DNA of 64,000 nt from Leptobacterium_A meishanense (GTDB taxonomy: Bacteria > Bacteroidota > Bacteroidia > Flavobacteriales > Flavobacteriaceae): assembly GCF_037645805.1 (NCBI RefSeq), contig NZ_JBBEXE010000009.1:1-64000 (forward strand), written 5' to 3'. Within the stretch, counting starts at the first letter, position 1. The number at the start of each line of letters is the position of its first letter. Below the pieces are notes generated by a model, which had not been told where the DNA came from, did not search any database, and was given only the letters and a program-made list of their open reading frames with translations. A program made the translations under genes and the position numbers. This document shows positions 8,734 to 17,926 of the stretch, piece by piece.

Positions 8734-9687
8734 TTATTTTCTTTTGATGGCTTTATGTACAGCTTTTATAATAACATGACTGTTTAACCCGTACTTTTCC
8801 ATGAGTTGTGCAGGTGTGCCGCTTTCTCCAAAGGTATCTTGCGTGGCAATAAATTCTTGAGGAACAGGATCGTTCTCTACTAATACTCTAGCAACACTCT
8901 CTCCCAGACCTCCTAAATAGTTGTGTTCTTCACAAGTCACGATGCATTTTGTCTTTGCAACAGACTTCAATATTGCTTCTTTATCTAGAGGTTTTATAGT
9001 ATGAATGTTAATAATTTCTGCTGAAATACCTTCTTTTTCAAGTTCTTCTCCGGCAACAATCGCTTCCCATACTAAATGACCTGTAGCAATAATAGTTACA
9101 TCTGTTCCTTCATTTAATAAAATAGCTTTTCCAATTTCAAATTTTTGATTTTCAGGGGTAAAAACAGGAACGGCAGGTCTGCCAAACCGCAGGTAAACAG
9201 GTCCGTGATGTGCAGCTATGGCAATAGTCGCTGCCTTTGTTTGGTTGTAATCACAAGGATTGATAACTATCATGCCGGGGAGCATCTTCATAAGCCCGAT
9301 ATCTTCTAATATCTGGTGTGTAGCACCATCTTCTCCTAATGTAAGACCTGCATGTGAGGCACATATTTTAACATTTTTATGTGAATAAGCAATAGATTGC
9401 CTTATTTGGTCATAGACCCGTCCGGTAGAAAAATTAGCGAAAGTACCTGTGAACGGAATTTTTCCTCCTATGGTTAACCCGGCAGCGATTCCCATCATGT
9501 TAGCCTCAGCGATACCTACTTGAAAAAAACGATCAGGATTTTCTTTTAGAAACGTATCCATTTTTAGAGAGCCTATTAAATCCGCACAAAGAGCCACAAC
9601 ATTTGGATTGGTTCTTCCAAGTTCAGTAAGCCCTGCTCCAAAGCCACTACGTGTATCTTTTTTTTCAGTATAGGTATATTTTTTCAT
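8734..9687 (-). CDS. Transketolase, C-terminal (pyrimidine-binding) subunit
   Basis: This 317-residue subunit carries the Pyr domain (DLIGSLKMDTF, FFQVGIAEANMMGIAAGL, GLTLGEDGATHQILEDIGLM) and the C-terminal transketolase domain (ATGHLVWEA, EEHNYLGGLG). With the preceding gene it forms a split thiamine-diphosphate transketolase of the pentose phosphate and Calvin-type sugar rearrangements. The conserved acidic residue that activates ThDP is in the GIAEANM motif. The gene is co-transcribed with the N-terminal subunit gene, 29 bases apart. Confidence 0.94.
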   Translation of the reverse strand: MKKYTYTEKKDTRSGFGAGLTELGRTNPNVVALCADLIGSLKMDTFLKENPDRFFQVGIAEANMMGIAAGLTIGGKIPFTGTFANFSTGRVYDQIRQSIAYSHKNVKICASHAGLTLGEDGATHQILEDIGLMKMLPGMIVINPCDYNQTKAATIAIAAHHGPVYLRFGRPAVPVFTPENQKFEIGKAILLNEGTDVTIIATGHLVWEAIVAGEELEKEGISAEIINIHTIKPLDKEAILKSVAKTKCIVTCEEHNYLGGLGESVARVLVENDPVPQEFIATQDTFGESGTPAQLMEKYGLNSHVIIKAVHKAIKRK

Positions 9688-9716
9688 GTGTGTTAGTGTT
9701 AAAATTCAAGGTGTCT

Positions 9717-10562
9717 TTAATAATCTCCTAGAGTTTCCGGGTTTTGTTCCAGTGCTTTTTCCAGTAATTCGTCATTTGGGGCTTTCCCATGCCATGCATG
9801 GGTATGCATCATATAATCTACTCCATTGCCCATCTCTGTATAAAGAAGCACACATACAGGTTTTCCTTTCCCAGTTCGTGTTTTTGCTTCTTTCATTCCT
9901 GTTATGATGGCATCAATATTATTTCCTTTTTTGATCTCCATGACGTCCCAATCAAAAGCTTCAAATTTTGCTTTCAGGTTTCCTAAAGGCATCACATCGT
10001 CTGTAGCACCATCTATTTGTTTTCCATTATAATCAATAGTCGCTATGAAATTGTCGACCCTTTTCCCAGAGGCAAACATCATAGCCTCCCAATTTTGCCC
10101 TTCTTGTAACTCGCCATCACCATGTAAGCTATAAACAAGATGATTGTCATTATTTAATTTCTTAGCGAGAGCAGCTCCAATAGCTACAGACATCCCTTGC
10201 CCTAAAGAACCTGAGGCAATCCGGATACCAGGTAACCCCTCATGAGTGGTTGGATGTCCTTGTAATCGTGAGTTGATGTGCCGGAATGTATTTAACTCTT
10301 TAACCGGAAAAAAGCCCCGCCTTGCAAGGACACTATAATAAACCGGAGAAATATGTCCATTAGATAAGAAAAAAAGATCCTCTCCAATACCGTCCATATC
10401 AAAAGTATCCTTTATGTCCATAATTTCGTTATACATTGCAACGAAAAACTCCGTACAACCTAAAGACCCTCCCGGGTGACCAGAGTTTACTTTATGTACC
10501 ATACGAAGAATGTCTCTTCGGACTTGAATTACTAAATCATTTAGCTGTTTTGTTGTAGCCAT
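9717..10562 (-). CDS. Transketolase, N-terminal (ThDP pyrophosphate-binding) subunit
   Basis: This 281-residue subunit binds the diphosphate of ThDP through GDGELQEGQNWEA and the Mg-binding NYNGKQ-type segment (DYNGKQIDG). Other motifs are HKVNSGHPGGSLGCTEF near the start and SGSLGQGMSVAIGAAL. Split transketolases of this form are common in Bacteroidota. It is the first gene of the two-gene operon and follows a near-ideal promoter. Confidence 0.95.
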   Translation of the reverse strand: MATTKQLNDLVIQVRRDILRMVHKVNSGHPGGSLGCTEFFVAMYNEIMDIKDTFDMDGIGEDLFFLSNGHISPVYYSVLARRGFFPVKELNTFRHINSRLQGHPTTHEGLPGIRIASGSLGQGMSVAIGAALAKKLNNDNHLVYSLHGDGELQEGQNWEAMMFASGKRVDNFIATIDYNGKQIDGATDDVMPLGNLKAKFEAFDWDVMEIKKGNNIDAIITGMKEAKTRTGKGKPVCVLLYTEMGNGVDYMMHTHAWHGKAPNDELLEKALEQNPETLGDY

Positions 10563-10587
10563 TAGAATAATTATATAGATGATTTGC

Positions 10588-10618
10588 CAAAAGTAAACCT
10601 TTATTGAAGGGTTGCAAA
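10588..10618 (-). promoter_or_regulatory. Bacteroidota-type promoter of transketolase operon
   Basis: Read on the reverse strand, this is TTTG, exactly 19 bases, then TACTTTTG: a full match to TTTG-N19-TAnnTTTG. The start codon lies 26 bases downstream of the -7 element. Confidence 0.82.
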
Positions 10619-10707
10619 GTTATTTTAAGGGGACTTTTTAACGAAATACAGTTAATAAATGAATAATTTTTAGAGTTTTATTTAGAGGGGTTTGCTCTAC
10701 TGTTGAG

Positions 10708-10715
10708 TATCTTTG
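10708..10715 (+). promoter_or_regulatory. -7 promoter element of tgt
   Basis: TATCTTTG matches TAnnTTTG exactly, 20 bases before the tgt start codon. No well-spaced TTTG was found upstream. Confidence 0.5.
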
Positions 10716-10734
10716 CCGACTGACGTTTGTTTTT

Positions 10735-11865
10735 ATGAAATTTGAACTAAAAAAGAAAGATATACAGACAAAAGCCCGTGCAGGGGTAATTACTACACAT
10801 CATGGAAAAATAGAGACGCCTATTTTTATGCCTGTAGGTACTGTAGGTTCAGTAAAAGGGGTTCATCAACGAGAATTAAAGGAAGATATTGACCCGGATA
10901 TTATTTTGGGAAACACCTACCATTTATACTTGCGCCCACAAATAGATATTTTAGAAAAAGCTGGGGGGTTACATAAATTTATTGGATGGGACCGAAATAT
11001 ATTGACAGATAGTGGAGGATATCAAGTATATTCCCTTTCAGCCAATAGAAAAATTAAAGAAGAGGGTGTAAAGTTCAAATCACATATAGATGGTTCTTAT
11101 CACATATTTACTCCTGAAAATGTGATGGAAATCCAACGGAGTATTGGAGCCGATATTATTATGGCTTTTGATGAGTGTACGCCTTATCCTTGTGATTATG
11201 AATATGCGAAACGTTCGATGGAGATGACACATCGATGGCTTGATAGGTGCATTAACCATTTTGAAAAAACACTTCCAAAATACAATTATGAACAATCGTT
11301 ATTCCCTATTGTACAAGGATCGGTTTATAAAGACTTAAGAATGCAATCAGCAGCGTATGTAGCAGCTAAAGAAGCAGAAGGAAATGCAATAGGTGGTCTT
11401 TCTGTTGGGGAACCTGCCGAGGAGATGTATGCAATGACTGATGCAGTATGTTCTGTTTTACCGGAAGACAAGCCCCGTTATTTAATGGGTGTAGGAACAC
11501 CTATTAATATTTTGGAATGCATTTCTTTGGGAGTTGATATGTTTGATTGTGTGATGCCCACCCGAAATGCCCGAAATGGAATGTTATTTACAGCACGTGG
11601 GACTATTAACATTAAAAATAAAAAATGGGAAGACGATTTTTCCCCGATAGATGAATCAGCTATTACGTTTGTTGATACACAATACTCTAAAGCATATTTA
11701 CGGCATTTATTTTCGGTAAATGAACTACTGGGAAAGCAGATAGCGACTATTCATAATCTCGGGTTTTATTTATGGTTGGTTCGTGAAGCCAGAAAACATA
11801 TCTTAGCGGGAGATTTTTTGGACTGGAAAAATCAGATGGTTGCTCAAATGGACAATCGTTTATGA
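10735..11865 (+). CDS. tgt: tRNA-guanine transglycosylase
   Basis: This 376-residue enzyme exchanges guanine-34 for a queuosine precursor in GUN-anticodon tRNAs. Catalytic residues are visible: D92 in TDSGGYQ and D271 in GVDMFDCVMPTRNARNG. The usual zinc site CxCxxC is missing: the aligned positions before YSKAYLRHL read A309, T311 and D314, while H340 in TIHNL is kept. The gene starts a probable operon with the permease and DMT genes; only one base separates its stop from the next ATG. Confidence 0.93.
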   Translation: MKFELKKKDIQTKARAGVITTHHGKIETPIFMPVGTVGSVKGVHQRELKEDIDPDIILGNTYHLYLRPQIDILEKAGGLHKFIGWDRNILTDSGGYQVYSLSANRKIKEEGVKFKSHIDGSYHIFTPENVMEIQRSIGADIIMAFDECTPYPCDYEYAKRSMEMTHRWLDRCINHFEKTLPKYNYEQSLFPIVQGSVYKDLRMQSAAYVAAKEAEGNAIGGLSVGEPAEEMYAMTDAVCSVLPEDKPRYLMGVGTPINILECISLGVDMFDCVMPTRNARNGMLFTARGTINIKNKKWEDDFSPIDESAITFVDTQYSKAYLRHLFSVNELLGKQIATIHNLGFYLWLVREARKHILAGDFLDWKNQMVAQMDNRL

Positions 11866-11866
11866 G

Positions 11867-12943
11867 ATGAAAATTGTAGATAAATACATCTTGAAACGCT
11901 ATTTATTCACGTTTTTTGTGATGTTGCTCTTATTTATCCCTATCGGGATTATGATCGACATTTCCGAAAAGGTTGATAAAATGATAGAGCGGGAAGCTCC
12001 GTTTAATGAGATTTTGGGCTATTATCTTGATTTCACTATTCATTTTGCCAATTTCTTATTCCCTATTTTTTTATTCTTATCGGTTATATGGTTTACGTCG
12101 AAGCTTGCTAATAATACAGAGATTATAGCAATATTAAGCTCCGGGGTTTCTTATACCCGATTTCTAAGACCTTATTTTATAGGGGCGTCCATTGTGGCAA
12201 TTCTCACATTTTTAATGGGAATGTTTATTGTTCCTAGTGCCAGTAAAGGATATAATGAATTTAGGTACAAGTATTTGAAGAAAGGGAAGCAAGACAGGGA
12301 AACTACCAATCTTTTCAATCAACTTAATGACAACGATTATATTTATGTAAGTAGTTTTGAACCTAATAATAAAATTGGCTATAATTTTACATTAGAGCAC
12401 TTTGAAGACAATAAACTTGAATATAAGATAACGGCACGGAATATACGATGGGTGGAAAAAGATAGCGTTTACCGACTGTCTTCTTATTTAAAGAGGGTCA
12501 TTGGTGAGGGAAAAGATAGCCTTATTACCGAAAGAAGGAAGGATACGTTATTCAGTTTTAATTTGGACGATTTGACCCCTGTTTCTTATATAGCAGAAAC
12601 TAAAAACTTATTCGAATTGAATAAATTTATCAAAAAAGAACAAAGAAAGGGATCATCCAATATTAACACATACTTATTAGTCAAATATAGGAGATGGGCG
12701 TTGCCTGTTTCAGCATTTATATTAACGGTTATTGCAGTAGCAGTATCTGCTATGAAAAGAAGAGGAGGGATGGGAGTAAACCTTGCGTTGGGTATTTTTA
12801 TTGCATTTGTATATATTTTCTTTGATAGGATATTTGGCACTATGGCAGAACGATCCGGGTTTTCGCCATTTTGGGCCGTGGCATTTCCAAATATTATTTT
12901 TGGCGTTTTAGCACTTTATTTATTGAAAAATGCTAAACGATAA
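11867..12943 (+). CDS. LptF/LptG-family permease
   Basis: This 358-residue membrane protein (ATG at 11867) starts KIVDKYILKRYLFTFF, typical of YjgP/YjgQ proteins. It has the expected layout of helices near the N-terminus (about 12-35, 50-75, 95-120), a large periplasmic beta domain and three C-terminal helices. In Gram-negatives these proteins form the LptB2FG transporter that lifts lipopolysaccharide from the inner membrane. No partner lpt gene is in the window. It follows tgt by one base and overlaps the next gene by 14 bp. Confidence 0.88.
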   Translation: MKIVDKYILKRYLFTFFVMLLLFIPIGIMIDISEKVDKMIEREAPFNEILGYYLDFTIHFANFLFPIFLFLSVIWFTSKLANNTEIIAILSSGVSYTRFLRPYFIGASIVAILTFLMGMFIVPSASKGYNEFRYKYLKKGKQDRETTNLFNQLNDNDYIYVSSFEPNNKIGYNFTLEHFEDNKLEYKITARNIRWVEKDSVYRLSSYLKRVIGEGKDSLITERRKDTLFSFNLDDLTPVSYIAETKNLFELNKFIKKEQRKGSSNINTYLLVKYRRWALPVSAFILTVIAVAVSAMKRRGGMGVNLALGIFIAFVYIFFDRIFGTMAERSGFSPFWAVAFPNIIFGVLALYLLKNAKR

Positions 12944-13838
12944 GCTTAAAAACTACCTTAGCTTACACCTCATAGTCTTTATATGGGGCTTTACTGCAGT
13001 ACTTGGTGCATTAATAAGTATTAATGCTATTGCGTTGGTATGGTATAGAATACTGCTCTCATTGCCTTTCATTTTTGTTTTTATTTGTATTAAAAAGATA
13101 CCTTTAGTAGTGCCCAAAAAAACCTTTTTTGGATTTATTTTTGGGGGAATTATTATTGCGTTACATTGGATAACTTTTTTTGGGGCAATTAAAGTAGCTA
13201 ATGTATCTGTTACTTTAGCGATGATGTCAACAGGCACCTTTTTTGCAGCTATCATGGAACCAATATGGTACAAACGAAAAATGTTATGGTATGAACTTAT
13301 TTTTGGACTGATTGTCATTGTTGGATTATTTATTATTTTCAAGGTAGAAGCTAGCTATACAGAAGGAATTGTACTTGCATTAATATCTGCTTTTTTATCA
13401 GCTGTTTTTGCGCTATTGAACGGAAAATTTGTTCATTTATATAAACCATCAGTAATTACATTTTATGAATTAGTGTCGGGGGTTTTCTTTATTAGCATTT
13501 ATCTGGTATTTTCTGGCAATTTCAGTAAAGTTTTTTTTTATTTACAAACAATGGACTGGATATATCTGTTGATTTTATCTTCTATATGTACAGCCTATGC
13601 GTTTATTATATCTGTAAAAGTGATGCGCTATGTAAGTCCATATACTGTAATGCTCACTATTAATCTTGAACCTGTATATGGAATTTTATTAGCCTACTTT
13701 ATATTGGGAGACTCAGAAAGCATGAGTAAGGGTTTTTATATAGGAGCCATTGTCATATTGATGACAGTTATAGCAAATGGAATTATCAAGAATTATAAAA
13801 GAAGGAAAGGAAAAAATCATTTAAGCAGTACCGTATAA
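12930..13838 (+). CDS. EamA/DMT-family transporter
   Basis: This 302-residue integral membrane protein has ten predicted helices in two five-helix EamA repeats, opening with HLIVFIWGFTAVLGALI. The family exports or imports small metabolites; the substrate is unknown. Its start lies inside the end of the permease gene, so the two are probably co-translated. Confidence 0.87.
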   Translation: MLNDKLKNYLSLHLIVFIWGFTAVLGALISINAIALVWYRILLSLPFIFVFICIKKIPLVVPKKTFFGFIFGGIIIALHWITFFGAIKVANVSVTLAMMSTGTFFAAIMEPIWYKRKMLWYELIFGLIVIVGLFIIFKVEASYTEGIVLALISAFLSAVFALLNGKFVHLYKPSVITFYELVSGVFFISIYLVFSGNFSKVFFYLQTMDWIYLLILSSICTAYAFIISVKVMRYVSPYTVMLTINLEPVYGILLAYFILGDSESMSKGFYIGAIVILMTVIANGIIKNYKRRKGKNHLSSTV

Positions 13839-13851
13839 AGTTTTATCTTTG
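13820..13851 (+). promoter_or_regulatory. Bacteroidota-type promoter of accA
   Basis: TTTA (13820-13823), 20 bases, then an exact TATCTTTG (13844-13851). The start codon is 26 bases downstream. It overlaps the end of the DMT transporter gene. Confidence 0.65.
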
Positions 13852-13876
13852 CATGCTGACCTAAAGAAAAAAACTA

Positions 13877-14830
13877 ATGGAATATTTAGACTTTGAACTA
13901 CCTATTAAAGAATTGAAAGAGCAATTAGATAAATGTGCGATCATAGGAGAAGAAAGCGATATAGATGTTTCTGACACTTGCAAGCAGATTGAAAAAAAAC
14001 TTGTTCAGGCGAAGAAAGAAATATATAAAAACTTAACAGCATGGCAACGGGTACAATTATCCCGACACCCTTCTAGGCCTTACACGCTTGATTATATAAA
14101 AGCCCTTACCAAAGGGACCTTTCTTGAACTTCATGGAGACAGAGGTGTAAAAGATGACAAGGCTATGATAGGCGGTTTGGGAAAAATAGGAGACCAAAGT
14201 TATATGTTTATAGGTCAGCAGAAGGGATATAATACGAAAACCCGCCAATATCGGAATTTTGGAATGGCAAACCCTGAGGGATATCGGAAAGCACTTCGTT
14301 TAATGAAGTCTGCAGAAAAATTTGGACTTCCAGTAATATGCTTAATAGATACTCCCGGAGCATATCCAGGCATAGAAGCAGAAGAACGCGGACAAGGAGA
14401 GGCTATTGCCCGCAATATATTAGAAATGACCAGATTAAAAGTACCCATCATAGTAGTCATTGTAGGTGAAGGAGCTTCTGGAGGAGCATTGGGGATAGGA
14501 GTAGGAGATAAGGTGTTAATGTTAGAAAATACATGGTACTCAGTGATATCGCCGGAATCCTGTTCATCTATATTATGGAGGAGCTGGGAATACAAAGAAC
14601 AGGCAGCAGAAGCTTTAAAACTTACATCTGTTGATATGAAAAAGCTTCATTTAGTCGACGATATTATAAAAGAACCACTTGGAGGAGCACATTCTGATAG
14701 AGAAACCACATTTAAGACAGTCGAAAAGGCAATTATTTCCAATTATGAAGCGCTAAAAAAGTTATCACCACAAGAATTGGTGAAGCAGCGGATGGATAAA
14801 TATGCAGCAATGGGGGTTTATAAAGGATAA
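13877..14830 (+). CDS. accA: Acetyl-CoA carboxylase carboxyltransferase subunit alpha
   Basis: This 317-residue subunit has the AccA N-terminus (DFELPIKELKEQL), the RHPSRPYTLDYI segment and the crotonase-like carboxyltransferase core (RNFGMANPEGYRKALRLM, DTPGAYPGIEAEERGQGEAIA, EGASGGALGIG, SPESCSSILWR). It works with AccD to carboxylate acetyl-CoA in the first step of fatty acid synthesis. The length is normal. It has its own promoter and terminator. Confidence 0.97.
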   Translation: MEYLDFELPIKELKEQLDKCAIIGEESDIDVSDTCKQIEKKLVQAKKEIYKNLTAWQRVQLSRHPSRPYTLDYIKALTKGTFLELHGDRGVKDDKAMIGGLGKIGDQSYMFIGQQKGYNTKTRQYRNFGMANPEGYRKALRLMKSAEKFGLPVICLIDTPGAYPGIEAEERGQGEAIARNILEMTRLKVPIIVVIVGEGASGGALGIGVGDKVLMLENTWYSVISPESCSSILWRSWEYKEQAAEALKLTSVDMKKLHLVDDIIKEPLGGAHSDRETTFKTVEKAIISNYEALKKLSPQELVKQRMDKYAAMGVYKG

Positions 14831-14853
14831 CACGCTTAGTAACAACACTATCG

Positions 14854-14885
14854 AAAAAACCGAAGATTCAATCTTCGGTTTTTTT
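14854..14885 (+). terminator. Terminator after accA
   Basis: A 14-bp perfect stem (AAAAAACCGAAGAT and complement) with a 3-base loop ends in a T run, 23 bases after the accA stop. Confidence 0.9.
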
Positions 14886-14952
14886 GGCATTATGAACAAA
14901 AAGTAGTAACTTATTAACAGTTAAATTGTTAATGAGTAGTGAAGATTGATTC

Positions 14953-14985
14953 TTTGACAAAAGAGCAAGGTAGCTCATAATTTTT
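14953..14985 (+). promoter_or_regulatory. Promoter of dnaB
   Basis: TTTG (14953-14956), a 21-base spacer and TAATTTTT (14978-14985), one mismatch from TAnnTTTG, 15 bases before the start codon. Confidence 0.5.
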
Positions 14986-14999
14986 CTACATTCGCAGTC

Positions 15000-16550
15000 A
15001 TGGAAAAACCAAACCCTATAGTGAACCTTCAAGTAGACAGGAGTAATGTTGTTAATCTTGAAAAAGGAAAAATACCACCTCAAGCGATTGATATTGAGGA
15101 AGTTGTAATTGGAGCAATGATGATTGACAAGAAAGGGGTTGATGAAGTAATAGACATTCTTCATCCGGAAGTTTTTTATAAAGAAGCACATCAATATATT
15201 TACGAGGCGATTCTAAAATTGTTTGAATCCTCTGAACCAATAGACTTACGAACAGTTTCTGAACAATTACGTAAAGATTCTAGGCTTGAATTAGTTGGTG
15301 GTGATTTTTACTTGATACAACTGACACAAAAAGTATCCTCTTCGGCACACATTGAGTTTCATGCCCGTATTATACTTCAGAAATATATCCAGAGAAGTCT
15401 TATTAAAATATCTAGTGATATTATTGAAGAGGCTTATGATGAAACTACAGATGTTTTTGATCTGTTAGACAATGCAGAGGCAAAACTTTATGAAGTAACG
15501 CAGGGAAACATCAAGAAGTCTTCTGAAACAGCTCAAAGCCTTGTAATACAGGCAAAGAAAAAAATAGAAGAGATATCAAATAAAGAGGGATTGAGTGGAA
15601 TTCCATCCGGATTTGACAAATTAGACCGTTTAACATCGGGGTGGCAGCCCAGCGATCTTGTCATTATTGCAGCCCGTCCGGGTATGGGAAAAACAGCTTT
15701 TGTGCTTTCAATGGCAAGAAACATTGCAGTAGATTATAATATCCCTGTGGCTGTCTTTTCGTTAGAAATGTCATCAGTACAGTTGATTACACGGCTTATT
15801 TCTTCAGAGACCGGGCTTTCTTCTGAAAAGTTGCGTACTGGAAAATTAGAAAAACACGAGTGGGAACAATTAAATGTAAAAGTAAAAGGATTAGAGAAGG
15901 CCCCTATTTTTATAGACGATACTCCTTCACTTTCTATTTTTGACCTTAGGGCAAAAGCACGAAGGCTTTCCTCTCAACATAAAATACAACTTATCGTTAT
16001 AGATTATTTACAGCTTATGACAGCCGGGGGAAGTCAAAAAGGAGGGAACAGAGAACAAGAGATATCCACAATTTCTAGAAATTTAAAAGCATTGGCAAAA
16101 GAACTGAATGTTCCAGTTGTTGCATTGTCTCAGTTATCCAGAGCGGTAGAAACCCGTGGAGGCAGTAAACGGCCATTATTGTCTGACCTTCGTGAATCGG
16201 GAGCAATAGAACAAGATGCGGATATAGTATCCTTTATATATCGGCCTGAGTACTATAAAATTGAGGAATGGGACGATGAAGAACGCTCCCCTACTCAAGG
16301 TCAGGCAGAATTTATTATAGCAAAACACCGGAACGGCGGTTTAGATAATATTAGGTTAAAATTCATTGGACAACTCGGAAAATTTGATAATTTAGATGAC
16401 TTTGATTCACCTTTTGAATTTCAGTCCAGAATGAATGAAGGAGAGGGATCCCCTTTTACTCCCAAAAAGCTTCCCGATGCTAATGAAGCTTTTGGAGATT
16501 CTTTAAATGATGAATTTGACCCTGATGAAGATAATGGCGTACCGTTCTAG
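15000..16550 (+). CDS. dnaB: Replicative DNA helicase DnaB
   Basis: This 516-residue replicative helicase has the DnaB N-terminal domain (about residues 28-130; PPQAIDIEEVVIGAMMID) and the RecA-like motor. Walker A is ARPGMGKT at residues 225-232, Walker B is LIVIDYLQLM, and LSQLSRAVETR and RESGAIEQDADIV follow. No intein interrupts it, although DnaB is a common intein host. The C-terminal tail is acidic. The next gene begins inside its last codons. Confidence 0.97.
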   Translation: MEKPNPIVNLQVDRSNVVNLEKGKIPPQAIDIEEVVIGAMMIDKKGVDEVIDILHPEVFYKEAHQYIYEAILKLFESSEPIDLRTVSEQLRKDSRLELVGGDFYLIQLTQKVSSSAHIEFHARIILQKYIQRSLIKISSDIIEEAYDETTDVFDLLDNAEAKLYEVTQGNIKKSSETAQSLVIQAKKKIEEISNKEGLSGIPSGFDKLDRLTSGWQPSDLVIIAARPGMGKTAFVLSMARNIAVDYNIPVAVFSLEMSSVQLITRLISSETGLSSEKLRTGKLEKHEWEQLNVKVKGLEKAPIFIDDTPSLSIFDLRAKARRLSSQHKIQLIVIDYLQLMTAGGSQKGGNREQEISTISRNLKALAKELNVPVVALSQLSRAVETRGGSKRPLLSDLRESGAIEQDADIVSFIYRPEYYKIEEWDDEERSPTQGQAEFIIAKHRNGGLDNIRLKFIGQLGKFDNLDDFDSPFEFQSRMNEGEGSPFTPKKLPDANEAFGDSLNDEFDPDEDNGVPF

Positions 16551-17859
16551 AAAAAAATATATACAGTTTCCCACAATAGGCAAACCTACAACCCTATTAT
16601 GGAGGAGCTGTTTATTTATGTTTTTGTTTTTGCTTCTTTCTACTAAAATGACAGCATCACATGTCCTTATCCCTATGGATGCAGAAACCCAAAAAAATCA
16701 TCTTAAAGCATATGGGATAACCTATTGGATGTTAGAAAAGCAGATAAAGGTTAGATGGCTGCTAAATTATCGAGGAGGCTCATTCTTAATTCCCGATTCG
16801 GAGGAAGTACGGAAGGAATGTCAGATAAGAGGAGTTTCTTATGAATTGATTTCAGATGCAAAAGCCGGTCTTATTTTGGAAGAAATAAGCAGCCCTTCTA
16901 AAAATCAGGAGGCTGTTATGTTGGAAAAAGCTCCAAAGATAGCAGTATATTCACCAAAAGGAAATCAACCATGGGATGATGCAGTAACGTTGGTACTCAC
17001 ATATGCAGAGATACCTTATAAAGTCGTGTATGATGAGGAAGTTTTAAATGATGAGCTGCTTTTATATGACTGGCTGCACCTCCACCATGAGGATTTTACC
17101 GGTCAATATGGTAAATTTTATGGAGCGTATAGGGCAACACCTTGGTATATTGAAGGTAAAAAGGAAGCTGAAGCACTAGCGAGTAAGTTAGGATATAATA
17201 AAGTATCGGACCAGAAATTAGCAGTCGCATTGAAGATACGCGATTATGTTGTTGGAGGAGGATTTATGTTTGCTATGTGCTCTGCTACAGATAGTTTTGA
17301 TATTGCACTCTCAGCAGAGGGTGTAGATATTTGTGAACCTATGTTTGATGGAGACCCTTCGGAACCCAATTACCAGTCAAAGATTGATTATGATAAAACA
17401 TTTGCGTTTGTAAACTATACATTAGAAAGAAATCCTTACCGTTATGAGTTTTCATCTATTGACATGACATCGCAGCGAGCTATTGCTAATGAAATGGACT
17501 ATTTTACCCTGATGGATTTCTCTGCAAAATGGGATCCAGTCCCAACGATGTTATGTCAAAACCATACAGCTATTGTAAAAGGTTTTATGGGACAAACAAC
17601 AAGTTTCAAAAGAGACGAAATAAAACCTACGGTTTTAATCTTAGGTGAAAATAAAACTAATGGAGAAGGACGCTATATTCATGGAATTAAGGGCAAAGGG
17701 TTCTTTACATTTTATGGAGGGCATGATCCTGAGGATTATCAACATAGGGTAGGAGACCCAAAAACGGAGTTGGAGTTGCACCCAACATCTCCCGGTTACC
17801 GTTTAATTTTGAATAATGTATTGTTTCCTGCAGCAAGAAAGAAAAGACAAAAAACATAA
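16534..17859 (+). CDS. Conserved secreted/anchored protein often labelled 'asparagine synthetase B'
   Basis: This protein of about 441 residues has a hydrophobic stretch (LFMFLFLLLST) near the start. From memory, flavobacterial homologues next to dnaB are commonly named asparagine synthetase B. The sequence does not support that: there is no N-terminal catalytic Cys after Met and no SGGxDS ATP-pyrophosphatase loop. Visible instead are KIAVYSPKGNQPWDDAV, a Gly-rich turn with Cys (GGFMFAMCSATDSFD) and FFTFYGGHDPED, which look more like a class I glutamine-amidotransferase or ThuA-like fold. The start is uncertain: 16534 overlaps dnaB by 17 bp, and 16618 gives a short hydrophobic leader. Confidence 0.7.
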   Translation: MAYRSRKKYIQFPTIGKPTTLLWRSCLFMFLFLLLSTKMTASHVLIPMDAETQKNHLKAYGITYWMLEKQIKVRWLLNYRGGSFLIPDSEEVRKECQIRGVSYELISDAKAGLILEEISSPSKNQEAVMLEKAPKIAVYSPKGNQPWDDAVTLVLTYAEIPYKVVYDEEVLNDELLLYDWLHLHHEDFTGQYGKFYGAYRATPWYIEGKKEAEALASKLGYNKVSDQKLAVALKIRDYVVGGGFMFAMCSATDSFDIALSAEGVDICEPMFDGDPSEPNYQSKIDYDKTFAFVNYTLERNPYRYEFSSIDMTSQRAIANEMDYFTLMDFSAKWDPVPTMLCQNHTAIVKGFMGQTTSFKRDEIKPTVLILGENKTNGEGRYIHGIKGKGFFTFYGGHDPEDYQHRVGDPKTELELHPTSPGYRLILNNVLFPAARKKRQKT

Positions 17860-17861
17860 AA

Positions 17862-17882
17862 AAAGCACCATTAAGGTGCTTT
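17862..17882. terminator. Hairpin between convergent genes
   Basis: An 8-bp perfect stem AAAGCACC/GGTGCTTT with a 5-base loop lies just after the stop at 17859, with a short T-rich tail. It could serve the convergent LytTR gene as well. Confidence 0.6.
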
Positions 17883-17926
17883 GATTGCTATTAGACGTAC
17901 TTATAATACTTCCTAAAACCAATAAG

